Below are positions 22,401 through 34,400 of a stretch of DNA of 34,925 bases, piece by piece (positions within the stretch are counted from its first letter, which is position 1; every line of letters starts with the position of its first letter). The DNA is taken from positions 1-34,925 of the forward strand of contig NZ_BAGL01000079.1 in the NCBI RefSeq assembly GCF_000308875.1, in the 5' to 3' direction. Under the pieces are notes generated by a model. That model was not told the DNA's origin, did no database searches, and was given only the letters and a program-made list of their open reading frames with translations. The stretch is from Nocardia transvalensis NBRC 15921 (GTDB lineage: Bacteria; Actinomycetota; Actinomycetes; Mycobacteriales; Mycobacteriaceae). Position numbers and translations under genes: made by a program.

Positions 22401-25400
22401 CACCTCGACCAGCCGCTCGAACGGCACCTCGGCATTGGCGAAGGCGTCGAGGTCACCGGCGCGCACCGCGCGCAGCGTGTCCTCGAACGACCGGTCCGCC
22501 GCCAGCGGCGTCCGCAGCACCAGCGTGCCGACGAACATGCCGATCAGCCGCTCGAGCTGTTCCTCCGTGCGGCCCGAGATCGGGGTGCCGACGGCGATAT
22601 CGCCCACGCCCGACATCCGGTACAGCAGCACCGCGAGCGTCGCGTGCAGCACCATGAACGCGCTCGCATCGTGGCGGCGCGCCAGCTCGTGCAGCGCGGC
22701 ATGGGTTTCCGCGGTGACCTCCGCCCGGACGGACGCGCCCGCGTAGCTCGGGGTGACCGGCCGCGGCCGATCGGTCGGCAATTCCAGGCATTCCGGCAGC
22801 CCGGCGAGCACGTCGCGCCAGTAGTTCAGCTGCGCGGTCACCCGACTCGCGGGATCGTCCTCGGTGCCGAGGAGGTCGCGCTGCCAGAGGCTGAAGTCCG
22901 CGTACTGCACCGGGAGTGGCGCCCACGCGGGTGCGGTTCCGGCGTGCCGGGCCTCGTAGGCGGTCATCAGATCGGCAGCCAGCGGGGCGACCGAACCACC
23001 GTCGGCGGCGATGTGATGGATGACGAGGACCAGCAGATGCTCGTCCTCGGCCACGCGCACGAGGGTGGCCCGCAGCGGCGGTTCGACACGCACATCGAAC
23101 CCGGCCGCGGCGAGTTCGCGGACGTGCCCTAAGGCCGCGTCGGCATCGGATGCGATGTGCCGCAACGCGATACCGGCGTCGTCCACGTCCAGCACGACCT
23201 GACTGGGACCGTCGCCGGAGTCCGGGAACACCGTGCGCAGCGCCTCGTGGCGGGCGACGATATCGCCGATCGCCCGATCCAGCGCCGCGGTGTCGAGGCT
23301 GCTGCGCAGGCGCAGCACGGTCGGGATGTTGTAGACCCCCGACGCCGTATCGAACCGGTTGAGCAGCCACAGCCGCTGCTGGGCCACCGACAGCGGGATG
23401 CGCACGGGCCGGTCCCGGCGGGCGAGCACCGGCAGCGCCGGACGGTCGGCGGTGGCATCCAGCAGCGCGGCAAGTGCCGCGGGCGTGGGGTTCTCGAATA
23501 CCGCGCGCACGCCGAGTTGACGGCCGGAGAGGGTGGCGATGCGCGCCGACAACTGCGTCGCCGACAGCGAGTTGCCGCCGAGATCGAAGAAGCTGTGGTC
23601 CGCGCCGACCTCCGACCGGCCCACGATATCGGCCATCGCCGCGGCCACCAGGATCTCGTTCGGCGACTCCGGGACGCGGCTCGACAGCGTCTCGGCCCCG
23701 AAATCGGGCTGCGGCAACGCCTTCCGGTCCAGCTTCCCGGTCGGAGTCAGGGGAATCGACTCCAGCGTCACCAGCGCCGGAACCATATGCGCCGGCAGGC
23801 GTTCGGCCACCCGCTGCGGCAGCGCCCGGACCGTCTCCTCGGTCGCGACCACATAGGTCACGATCCGGGCCTGCCCGGCCTCGTCGCGATGCAGTTCGGT
23901 GTGCGCGAAACGCACACCGGGACACCCGGATACGACCGCATTGACCTCGCCCAGCTCGATGCGGAAGCCGCGCACCTTCACCTGGTCGTCGGAGCGGCCC
24001 ACGAAGGTCAGCTCGCCCTCGCGGGTCCAGTACACCAGGTCGCCGGTGCGGTACATGCGGTCGCCGACGACGCCGTACGGGTCCGCGACGAACCGCGCCG
24101 CGGTCAGGGCCGGGCGGCGGTGGTAGCCGCGCGCCAGGCCGACGCCGCCGACGTAGAGATCGCCGATGACACCGGTGGGGACCGGCCGCAGGACGGAGTC
24201 GAGCACCACGGCCGTCACGCCGCGCATGGGCCGGCCCAGCGCGATCGGTCGATCCGGTTGCAGCGGTTGGGAGAACGTGGTCGCGATGGTCGCCTCGGAC
24301 GGGCCGTAGCCGTTGATCACGTCGCGGCCCACCGCCCACCGCTCGACCAGGTCCTGGTCGAATGCCTCGCCGCCGATGATCAGCGTGCTCAGCTCGGGCA
24401 GCGGCCACCGGTGGGTATCGATGGTGGCCAGCGCGGCGGGGGTGACCACCGCGTGGGTGACGCGCTCGTGGTCGAGGACCGTCGCCAGTTCGTCGCCGCC
24501 GTAGGTGTCGGCCGAGACGATCACCATGGTCGCGCCCGCGCACCAGGCCATCAGCAGTTCCAGGATCGCCACGTCGAAGCTCGGCGAGGCGAGATGCAGT
24601 GTGCGCGAACGGCTGTCGATCTCGAACCGGGTGCGGACCACCTCGGCGCAGTTGAACAGGCCGCGGTGGGTGACGGCGACGCCCTTGGGCCGCCCGGTCG
24701 ATCCGGAGGTGTAGATGACGTAGGCGACGTCGGCGGCGCGCGTCGAGCGCCGGAGTTCCTCGGGCGCCAGCGTCCCCGTCGGCACCGCCGGATCGTCCAG
24801 GTCGCCGAACGACAGCCACTCCACACTGCCGGGCAGCGTCGCGAGCTGGTCGTCGGTCGTGAGCCCGATGCGGGCCTCCGCATCGGCCAGCATATTGGCG
24901 ATCCGCTCGGCCGGATGCCGGATGTCGACGGGCAGGAACGCGGCGCCGGTCTTCGCGATCGCCAGCGACGCGACCACCGAATCCAGGGACCGGGCCATGG
25001 CCAGCGCGATCACATCGCCCGCGCCGAAGCCGCGCCCGGCGAGGATCCGCGCCAGCCGGTTGGTGCGCTGGTCGAGCCCGCGGTAGCTCAGCTCGGCCAT
25101 GCCCTCCCGCAGCGCGACCCGGTCCGGATCGGACGCGGCGGCCGCGAACAGGCCGGGCAGCGTGCGGGTCTCGGCCGCGGGTTCACCGCGGGCCGGGACC
25201 AGGGTGTCGCGCTCCTTGTCGTCGAGCAGGTCGATCTCGCCCACCGCGACTCGCGGGTTCGCCGCGATATCGGTCAGGATGCGGACATACTGGGCGGTAA
25301 ACCGGTCGGCGGTCTCGGCGTCGAACAGGTCGGCGGCGTAGCGCACGACCACCTCGATCGCGCCGTGGGTGTCGTCGCCGTCCGGCGCGGATTCGGTGAG

Positions 25401-28400
25401 CCCGAAGTGCAGATCCCACTGGGCGACATTCGCGTCGACGTCCTCGGGGACGATCTCCACGCCGGGCAGCCGCAGCCGCGCGGGCGCCTGGTTGTTCAGG
25501 GCCAGACCGACCTGTACCAGCGGATGGTAGGCGGTGCTGCGGATCGGGTTCAGCAGCTCGACCAGCCGCTCGAACGGCAGGTCGGCGTGGGCGAACGCGT
25601 CGATATCGTTCTCGCGCACCACAGTCAGCAGGTCGTCGAACGACTGCGTGGCCCGCAGCCGGGTGCGCAGCACCAGCGTGCCGACGAACATGCCGACCAG
25701 GTCGGTCAGCTGGTGGTCGGTGCGCCCGGCGACCGCGGTGCCGACGGCGACGTCGTCGCGGCCGCTCAGCCGCGACAGCAGCACCGCGAGCGCGGCGTGC
25801 AGCACCATGAACACGCTGGCCTCGTGCCGCCGGGCGAGTTCCGACAGCCCTCGGTGCACGGCCGGTTCGATACGGGCCGCGGTCTTGCCGCCTCGATAGG
25901 TGGGTGTCGGCGGCCGCCGCCGGTCGGCGGGGAGTTCGAGGCATTCCGGCAGGTCGGCCAATGTTCGCCGCCAGTAGGCGGCCTGCTGGGCGGCGACGCT
26001 CTCGGGGTCGTCCTCGCTGCCGAGCAGTTCGCGCTGCCACATGCTGTAGTCGGCGTACTGCACCGGCAGCGGCGTCCAGTCCGGCTCGGCGCCCGCGCGG
26101 CGCGAGGTGTAGGCCGTGGCGATATCGCGCGCCAGCGGCGCCAGCGACGCGCCGTCCGCGGCGATGTGGTGCATCACCAGCACCAGGACGTGCTCGTCGG
26201 CGGCGATCCGGAACAGCGCCGCCCGCATCGGGACCTCGGTGGTCAGGTCGAACCCCGCCGCGCCGAATTCCCGTGCGGCCGAGAGCCACTGCCCGTCGAC
26301 CACATCGATGATGGACAGCCCGATCTCGTCCCCCGTGGTGACGACCTGTGCGGGCCCGTCCGCCCCGTCCGGGAAGACGGTGCGCAGCACCTCGTGCCGA
26401 TCAGCGACGTCGCGAATGGCCCGCTCCAGGATCGTGGCGTCGATCGCGCCGCGCAGCCGCAGCGCGGCCGGGATGTTGTAGGCGCCCGATCCGGTCTCGA
26501 AGCGGTTGAGGAACCACAGCCGCTGCTGCGCCGGGGACAGCGGGACGTGCTCCGGCCGCGACCGGACCGTCAGCGCCGGACGCGTGGAAACGCCCTGTGC
26601 CGCAACACTGTCCAGCACCGCCCCCAGTGCGGCCGGGGTCGGGTTCTCGAAGACCGACCGGACCGGCAGGTGCTGCCCGGATTCGGCGGCGATGCGGGCC
26701 ACCAGCTGCGTCGCGGACAGCGAGTTGCCGCCCAGCTCGAAGAAGCTGTGGTCCGCGCGGATCTCGTTGTGCCCGACCACCGCCGACATCGCCGCGGCGA
26801 CCAGGATCTCGCTCGGCGTCACCGGCGCGCGACCGGCGGTCGCCACGTCGAGTTCGGGGTCCGGCAGCGCGGCGCGGTCCAGTTTTCCGTTGGGGGTCAA
26901 CGGGATCGAGTCGAGGACGACGATCGCCGCGGGCACCATGTGCGAGGGCAGCCGGTCGGCGAGATACCGGCGGACCGGCTCGGCCACCGCTCCGGCGGTC
27001 TCGTCCGCCGCGACCACATAGGCGACCAGGAGCGGATTTCCGGCCGCGTCGGAACGAACCTCGGTGTGCGCGAACCGGATATCGGGGCAGCGCGCGGCGA
27101 CCGCGGTGATCTCGCCGAGTTCGATGCGGAACCCGCGGATCTTCACCTGGTCGTCGGAGCGGCCCACGAAGACGAGGTCACCGGCCGCCGTCCATCGCAC
27201 CACATCGCCCGTGCGGTACATCCGCTCGCCCGGCCGCCCGTACGGATCGGCGACGAAGCGTCCGGCGGTCAGCGCCGACCGGCCCAGATAGCCTTGCGCC
27301 AGACCGCATCCCGAGACGTACAGTTCACCCGCGACGCCGGTCGGCACCGGGCGCAGCCGGGCGTCGAGCACCACGGCCGTGGTTCCCCGGATCGGGCGGC
27401 CCATCACGACGGGGCCGTCGACGGGCAGCGGATCGGAGATGACGGTCATGATCGTCGTCTCGGTCGGACCGTACCCGTCGAACATGTTCCGGTCGCCGGC
27501 CCAGCGTCGTACCAGGTCCGGGCCGACGTTCTCGCCGCCGACCACCAGGTAGCGCAGCGCCGGCAGCGGCCACCGCTCGGCGTCGATGGTGGCCAGCGCG
27601 GCGGGCGTGATGAAGGCGTGGGTGACCTGTTCGCGCTCCAGCAGCGCGGCCAGTTCGTCGCCGCCGTACACGTCGGTCGGGGCGATCACCATCGTCGCGC
27701 CGACACCCCACGCCAGCAGCATCTCCAGCACAGAGGCGTCGAAACTGGGCGAGGCGAAGTGCAGAGCGCGCGCGTCCGGGTCGATCCGGTACCGATCGCG
27801 TTGCTCGGCAGCGAAATTCGCCAGGCCGCGGTGGGTGACCGCGACGCCCTTCGGCAGGCCCGTCGATCCCGAGGTGTAGATCACGTAGGCGACATCGTCC
27901 ACGTGCGGCGGGCGGATCCGCTCGGCGTCGGTGACGGGAGCCGCGTCGTGTTCGGGCGTCTCCGGCGTGACGAGCCAGAACAGGTCCGCGGGCAGGGCGG
28001 GCGCGTCGGCGGCGGAGGTGATGCCGACCCGCGCCCCCGAATCGCCGAGCATGTGGCGGATGCGCTCCTCGGGATGGCGCACATCGATGGGCAGGTACGC
28101 CGCACCGGTTTTCGCGACCGCGACCGAAGCGACGATCGACGCGGCCGAGCGCGGCAACCCGATGGCGACCACATCGCCCGGCCCGACCCGGCGCGCGAGC
28201 AGCGACCGCGCGAGGGCGTTGGAGCGTTCGTCCAGGTCGCGATAGGTCAGCGTCTCCGCGCCGAAGCGAATCGCGCTGCGTTCGGGATCGCGGGCCGCCG
28301 CGGCGGCGACGATATCCGGCAGCACCGCGGGCGCGCCGGCCGCCGCGCCGCGCGCGGGAACCAGGGCGGCGTGTTCGGCGTCGTCGAGCAGATCGACATC

Positions 28401-31400
28401 GCCCACGGCGCGGTACGCGTCGTCCACCACCGCGGCCAGGAGCCGGCGGAAGCGCTGCTCGAACCGTTCGGCGGTGGACCGGTCGAACAGGTCGGTGGCG
28501 TAGGTCAGCGACAGCTCGAGTCCGGCCGGTTCCTGATCGGCGCCGAAGGTCTCGGTGAGGGTGACCTGCAGATCCCATTTGGCGACATCGGAATTCAGTT
28601 CCTCGGCGGCCACCTCGAGGCCGGGCAGCCGCAGTGCGCCGGGCGCGGCGTCGTGCACGGACAGCAGCACCTGGAACAGGGGGTGATGGGCCGTGGAGCG
28701 GGCCGGGTTCAGTTCCTCGACCAGCCGCTCGAACGGGAGGTCGGCGTGCGCGTAGGCGTCGAGATCGCTCGCGCGCACCTCGTCCAGCAGTTCGACGAAC
28801 GAGCGCCGCCCCTCGATCTCGGTCCGCAGCACCAGGGTGCCGACGAACATGCCGATCAGCTGATCGAGCCGCTGGTCGGTGCGGCCCGCGATCGCCGTGC
28901 CGACGGCGATGTCGGAGGTCGCCGACGACCGCGCCAGCAGGACCGCCAGCGCCGCGTGCAGCACCATGAACAGGCTCGCGTCGTGCGCGCGGGCCAGCCC
29001 GAGCAGCCCCTCGTGAGTTTCGGCGGGCACCGTGGCGGTCACGACGTCGCCGCGGTAGCTCGCGACCGTCGGGCGCGGGCGGTCGGCCGGCAGTTCCAGG
29101 CATTCGGGCAGTCCGGCGAGCCGGGTGCGCCAGTAGTCCAGCTGGCGGGCGGCGACGCTGTCCGGATCGTCGTCCTCGCCGAGTACCGCCCGCTGCCACA
29201 GGCTGTAGTCGGCGTACTGCACCGGCAGCGGCTCCCACCGCGGTGACGTTCCCGCGCGGCGGGCGTCGTAGGCCGTCGCGATATCGGCGGCCAGCGGCGT
29301 CATCGACCAGCCGTCCGCGGCGATGTGGTGCAGCACCAGCACCAGCACGTGCTCGTCGTCGGCCACCCGCGAGAGTCCCACGCGCAGTGGCGGATCGGTG
29401 GTCAGGTCGAATCCGGCGGCGGCGAATTCCGGCAGTGCGTCCGGGCCGGGCGCGAGGCGTGTCCAGTCGAGGTCGATCGCCTCGGCGATCACCTGGCTGG
29501 GTCCCTCGGGCGAATCGGGGAAGACCGTCCGCAGGATCTCGTGCCGCGCGACGACATCGGCGACCGCGCGCTCCAGGGCCTCGAGGTCGAGGTCACCGCG
29601 CAGCCGCAGGGCGATCGGGATGTTGTAGGCGCCCGACTCCGGTTCGAGGCGGTTGAGGAACCACAGCCGCCGCTGCGCCGAGGACAGCGGAATCCGTTGC
29701 GGGCGTTCGGCGGCCACCAGCTCCGGGTGCCCGGTGAGTGCGTCCGGATCCATGGCGTCCAGCAGTGCCGCCAGGTCGGCGGGCGTCGGGGCCTCGAAGA
29801 CCGTCCGCACGGCCAGGCGGGCGCCGGTCCGGGCCGCGATCATCGCGACCACCCGGGTCGCGGACAGCGAGTTGCCGCCGATATCGAAGAAGTTCTGCTC
29901 GGCGCCGATCGACGGCAGGCCCGCGACCTCCGCCATCACGGCGGCCACCAGTTCCTCGGCGGGGGTGGCGGGTTCCCGGCCCGGAGCATCGGCCCCGAAG
30001 ACCGGTTCCGGCAGCGCCTTCCGGTCCAGTTTGCCCGAGGGCGTCAGCGGGATCTCGGGCAGCAGCATCACCGCGGCGGGCACCATGTGCCCGGGCAGTG
30101 CCGTCGCGGCGTGCGCGCGCACGGCCGCCGCGTCGACCGCGTCCCCGGCCACCACGTAGCTGACGATGCGGGCCGTGCCGTCGGCGGAGTGCACCTCGGT
30201 GTGCGCGAAGCGGATTCCCGGATGCGCGGCGATCACCTCGGTGATCTCGCCGAGTTCGATCCGGAAGCCGCGGATCTTCACCTGGTCGTCCGCGCGCCCG
30301 ACGAACAGCAGCTCGCCAGTCCCGGTCCAGCGCACCAGGTCGCCGGTGCGATAGAGACGAGTTCCGGTGCCGCCGTACGGGTTCGCGACGAACCGCCCGG
30401 CGGTCAGGCCCGGACGCCGGAGGTAGCCGCGGGCCAGGCCCGCCCCGCCGACGTACAGCTCCCCCACCACGCCCCTGGGCACCGGCCGCAGCCGCGCGTC
30501 CAGGACGATGAGGTCGACGCCGCGAATCGGGCCGCCCAGGACGATCGGCCCGCCCGGCCGCAGCGCGTGCGAAAGGGCCGGTGCGACAGTCGCTTCCGAT
30601 GGTCCATAGGCGTTGAACATCGCGTGTTCGGTCGCCCACGCCGCCACCAGCTCCGGCCCGAACGCCTCGCCGCCCACCACCAGCGTCCGCAGCTGCGGCA
30701 GCGGCCAGCGGGTGGCATCGATACTGGCCAGCGCGGCCGGGGTGATGAAGGCGTGCGTGATCCGCTCGCGCTCGAGCAGTCCGGCCAGGTCGTCACCGCC
30801 GTAGATATCGGTCGCCGCCACCGTCATGGTCGCGCCCGCGCACAGCGCCATGAGCAGCTCCAGCACCGAGGCATCGAAGCTGGGCGAGGCGAAATGCAGT
30901 GTGCGCGACACGGGTTCGACGCCGTAGCGGTCGCGCTGCTCGGCGGCGAAGTTGGCCAGCCCGCGGTGGGTGACGGCCACGCCCTTGGGCACACCGGTCG
31001 ATCCGGAGGTGTAGATGACATAGGCCAGATCGTCGGCCGTCAGCGGGCGCACCCGCTCGGCGTCGGTGATCGGGGCCGCGCAGGAGGCGAACAGATCCGC
31101 GACGCTCAGCCATTCGACGCCCTCGGGGAGGCTGCCGGCCTCGGCGTCGGTGGTGAGTCCGATCCGGGCCCCGGAGTCGGACACCATGTGCCGGATGCGG
31201 TCCTGCGGATAGTTCGGGTCGACCGGCAGGTAGGCCGCGCCCGCCTTGGCCACGCCGATGGTCGCGACGATCGAGTCGACCGAGCGGGTCATGCCGAGCG
31301 CGACCAAGTCGCCGGGGCCGATCCCACGCCCGATCAGCATGCGCGCCAGCCGGTTCGAGCGGGCGTCGAGTTCGCGGTAGCTCATCTCGGCGAGGTCGGA

Positions 31401-34400
31401 CCGCACCGCGATGCGGTCGGTATCGGCCGCCGCCGCGGCGAACAGGTCGGGCAGCGTCGAGACCGTGACCGGTCCGCGCCCGCGGGCCGGGACGACCGCC
31501 GCGTACTCCTCGTCGAGCAGCACTCCGGCGGCGGCGACGCTCGCCGCGGGGTCGCTCACCACCGCGTCCAGGGCGAGCAGGTACCGGCGGACGATCTGCT
31601 GCGCGGTGCGCTGGTCGAACAGGTCGGTCGCGTAGTCGAGGCGCACCTCGATGCCGTCCGGCCGCCGGTCCGCGGTCTGGGTCTCGGTGAGTTCGAATTG
31701 GAGGTCGAACTTCGCGATGCCCGAATCGGCCTGCTCCAGTTCGATATCCATATTCGGCAGCCGCAACTGCACGGGCCCGGCGTTGTGCACCGACAGCATG
31801 ACCTGGAACAGCGGGTGGTGGGCCGTGGAGCGGGTGGGGTTGAGCAGTTCCACCAGCCGTTCGAACGGGATGTCGGCGTGCGCGTACGCGTTCAGGTCGA
31901 CCTCGCGCACCGCCTCCAGGAATTCGGCGAACGAGCGGTCCTCGTCCACCTCGGTGCGTAGCACCAGTGTGCCGACGAACATGCCGACCAGCCGTTCCAG
32001 CTGCTCGTCGGCGCGGCCGGCGATGGGCGTGCCGATCGGGACGTCGGCGCCGCCGGTGAGCCGGGCGAGCAGTATCGCCAGGGCCGCGTGCAGCACCATG
32101 AACACGCTCGCGTCGTGGGCGCGGGCCAGGTCGGCGAGGCGGGCGTGGGTCTCGGCGCCGATGCGGGAGATCACCGTGGCCCCGGCGTGCGACGCCACCG
32201 CCGGCCGCGGCCGATCGGTCGGCAGGTCGAGGCATTCGGGCAGCCCGGCCAGCGCGCCGCGCCAGTACTCCAGCTGGGTCGCCGCGACACTGCCGGAATC
32301 GGTCTCGTCGCCGAGCATCTCGTGCTGCCACAGCGTGTAGTCGGCGTACTGCACGATCAGCGGCGGCCACTCCGGCGGCCGTCCGGCGTGGCGCGCCTGG
32401 TAGGCCGCCGCGACGTCGGTGGCCAGCGGCGTCATCGACCAGCCGTCGGCGGCGATGTGGTGCACGACCAGGACCAGCACGAATTCGTGGTCGCCGGTGC
32501 GCAGCAGTTCACCGCGCAGCGGGATATCGGTCGTGAGGTCGAATCCGCGCCGCGCCAGCGCCCGGACCCGGGACTCCACCCGGTCGGCGGGCACGAACAG
32601 CACGGGCGGCGTGATCGCGGCGGACTCGGCCGCGACGACCACCTGGGCCGGACCGTCCCCGGAGTCGGGGAAGATCGTGCGCAGCGACTCGTGCCGCTCG
32701 ACCACGTCGCGCAGCGCGTGCCGCAGCGCCACCACATCCAGATCGCCGCGCAGGCGCAGCGCGATCGGGATGTTGTACGCGCCCGAGGACGTATCGAACC
32801 GGTTGAGGAACCACAGCCGCTGCTGGGCCATCGACAGTGGCACCCGCGCGGGCCGCTCCCGCCGCCCGAGCACCGGTCCGCCGCGGTCGGCGCTGTCGAG
32901 CACCGCGGCCAGTCCGGCCGGTGTCGGATGCTCGAATACCGCCCGCACGGGCAGCTTCCGGTGGGTTGCGGCCCCGACACGCGAGACGAGCTGCGTCGCG
33001 GACAGCGAGTTGCCGCCCAGTTCGAAGAAGTTGTGATCGGCGAATACCGGTGTGTGCCCGACGATATCGGCCATCACCGCCGCCACCAGGATCTCGGTGG
33101 GCGTCGCGGGTTCCCGGCCGGCGGGCACAGACAGCCCGAAGTCAGGCTCCGGCAACGCTTTTCGATCCAGCTTGCCGGCCGGGGTGACCGGGATCGACGG
33201 CAGTTCCACGAAGGCCGAGGGCATCATGTGCGCGGGCAGCCGGTCGGCGGCCCGGCCGCGGATCGCTTCCACGTCCAGCTCGGTTCCGTCGACGACCGCC
33301 ACATAGGTGACGATCCGAGGGGTGCCCGACGGGTCGCGACGGACCTCGCTGTGCGCGAATCGCACGTCGCGGCAGGCGGAGACGACGGCGTTGATCTCGC
33401 TCAGCTCGATGCGGAAGCCACGGATCTTCACCTGGTCGTCGGCGCGGCCGACCAGCGTGAGCTGTCCGGCCGCGGTCCAGCGCGCCAGGTCGCCGGTGCG
33501 GTAGAGCCGCGCGCCGCCTCCACCGAACGGATTCGCGACGAACCGCTGCGCAGTCAGGCCGGGCCGGTGCTGGTAGCCGCGAGCCAGGCCCGCGCCCGCC
33601 AGATACAGCTCACCCGTCACGCCGGGCGGGACCGGATGCATCCGGTGGTCCAAGACCGCCAGGCCCGCACCGCGAATCGGGCCGTCGCCGAGGACGACCG
33701 GATCCCCGGGCCGCATCGGCTCGGAGATGATCGCGGCGACCGTGGCCTCGGTGGGTCCGTAGGCGTTGAGCATGGTGCGGCCGGGGGCCCATGCCTCGAC
33801 CAGTTCCGCGCCGCACGCCTCGCCGCCCACGACCAGGCAGCGCAGCCGCGGCAGCGGCCAGCGCGCCGCCTCGATACTGGCCAGCGCCGCCGGGGTCACG
33901 AAGGCGTGCGTGATGTGCTCGCGGTCGAGCAGTTCCGCCAGTTCGTCGCCGCCGTAGACGTCGGTCGGCGCGATCACCATGGTCGCCGGGCCGCAGAGCG
34001 CCATCAGTATCTCGAGGATCGAGGCGTCGAAGCTCGGCGACGCGAAATGCAGTGTGCGCGACTGCTCGTCGACGCGGTACCGCCGCTGCTGCTCGGTGGC
34101 GAAGCTGTGCAGGCCGCGGTGGGTCACCGCGACGCCCTTCGGCAGGCCGGTCGTGCCGGATGTGTAGATGACGTAGGCGACATCGTCGATTCCGGTGGGC
34201 CGCAGCCGGTCCCGATCGGTGATCGGCCGCGAGCCCGTGCCGGTGAACTCGGGCATCGGCAGCCACGTCGTGGCATCGGGCAGGGCCGCCGGATCCCCGG
34301 AGGTGATACCGAGGCGGGCCCGCGAATCGGACACCATGTGCAGGATGCGGTCCTGCGGGTAGCGGCGGTCGATCGGCAGGAACGCCGCGCCCGTCTTGGT

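Noticed and set aside
23157..29246. A very long open frame on the + strand opposite the NRPS gene, and similar ones at 19341-23132, 29325-31961 and 32088-34481
   Set aside because: They are shadows of high third-position GC in the NRPS. Their translations are rich in Arg, Gly, Asp, His and Gln with no domain, whereas the - strand encodes complete NRPS domains.
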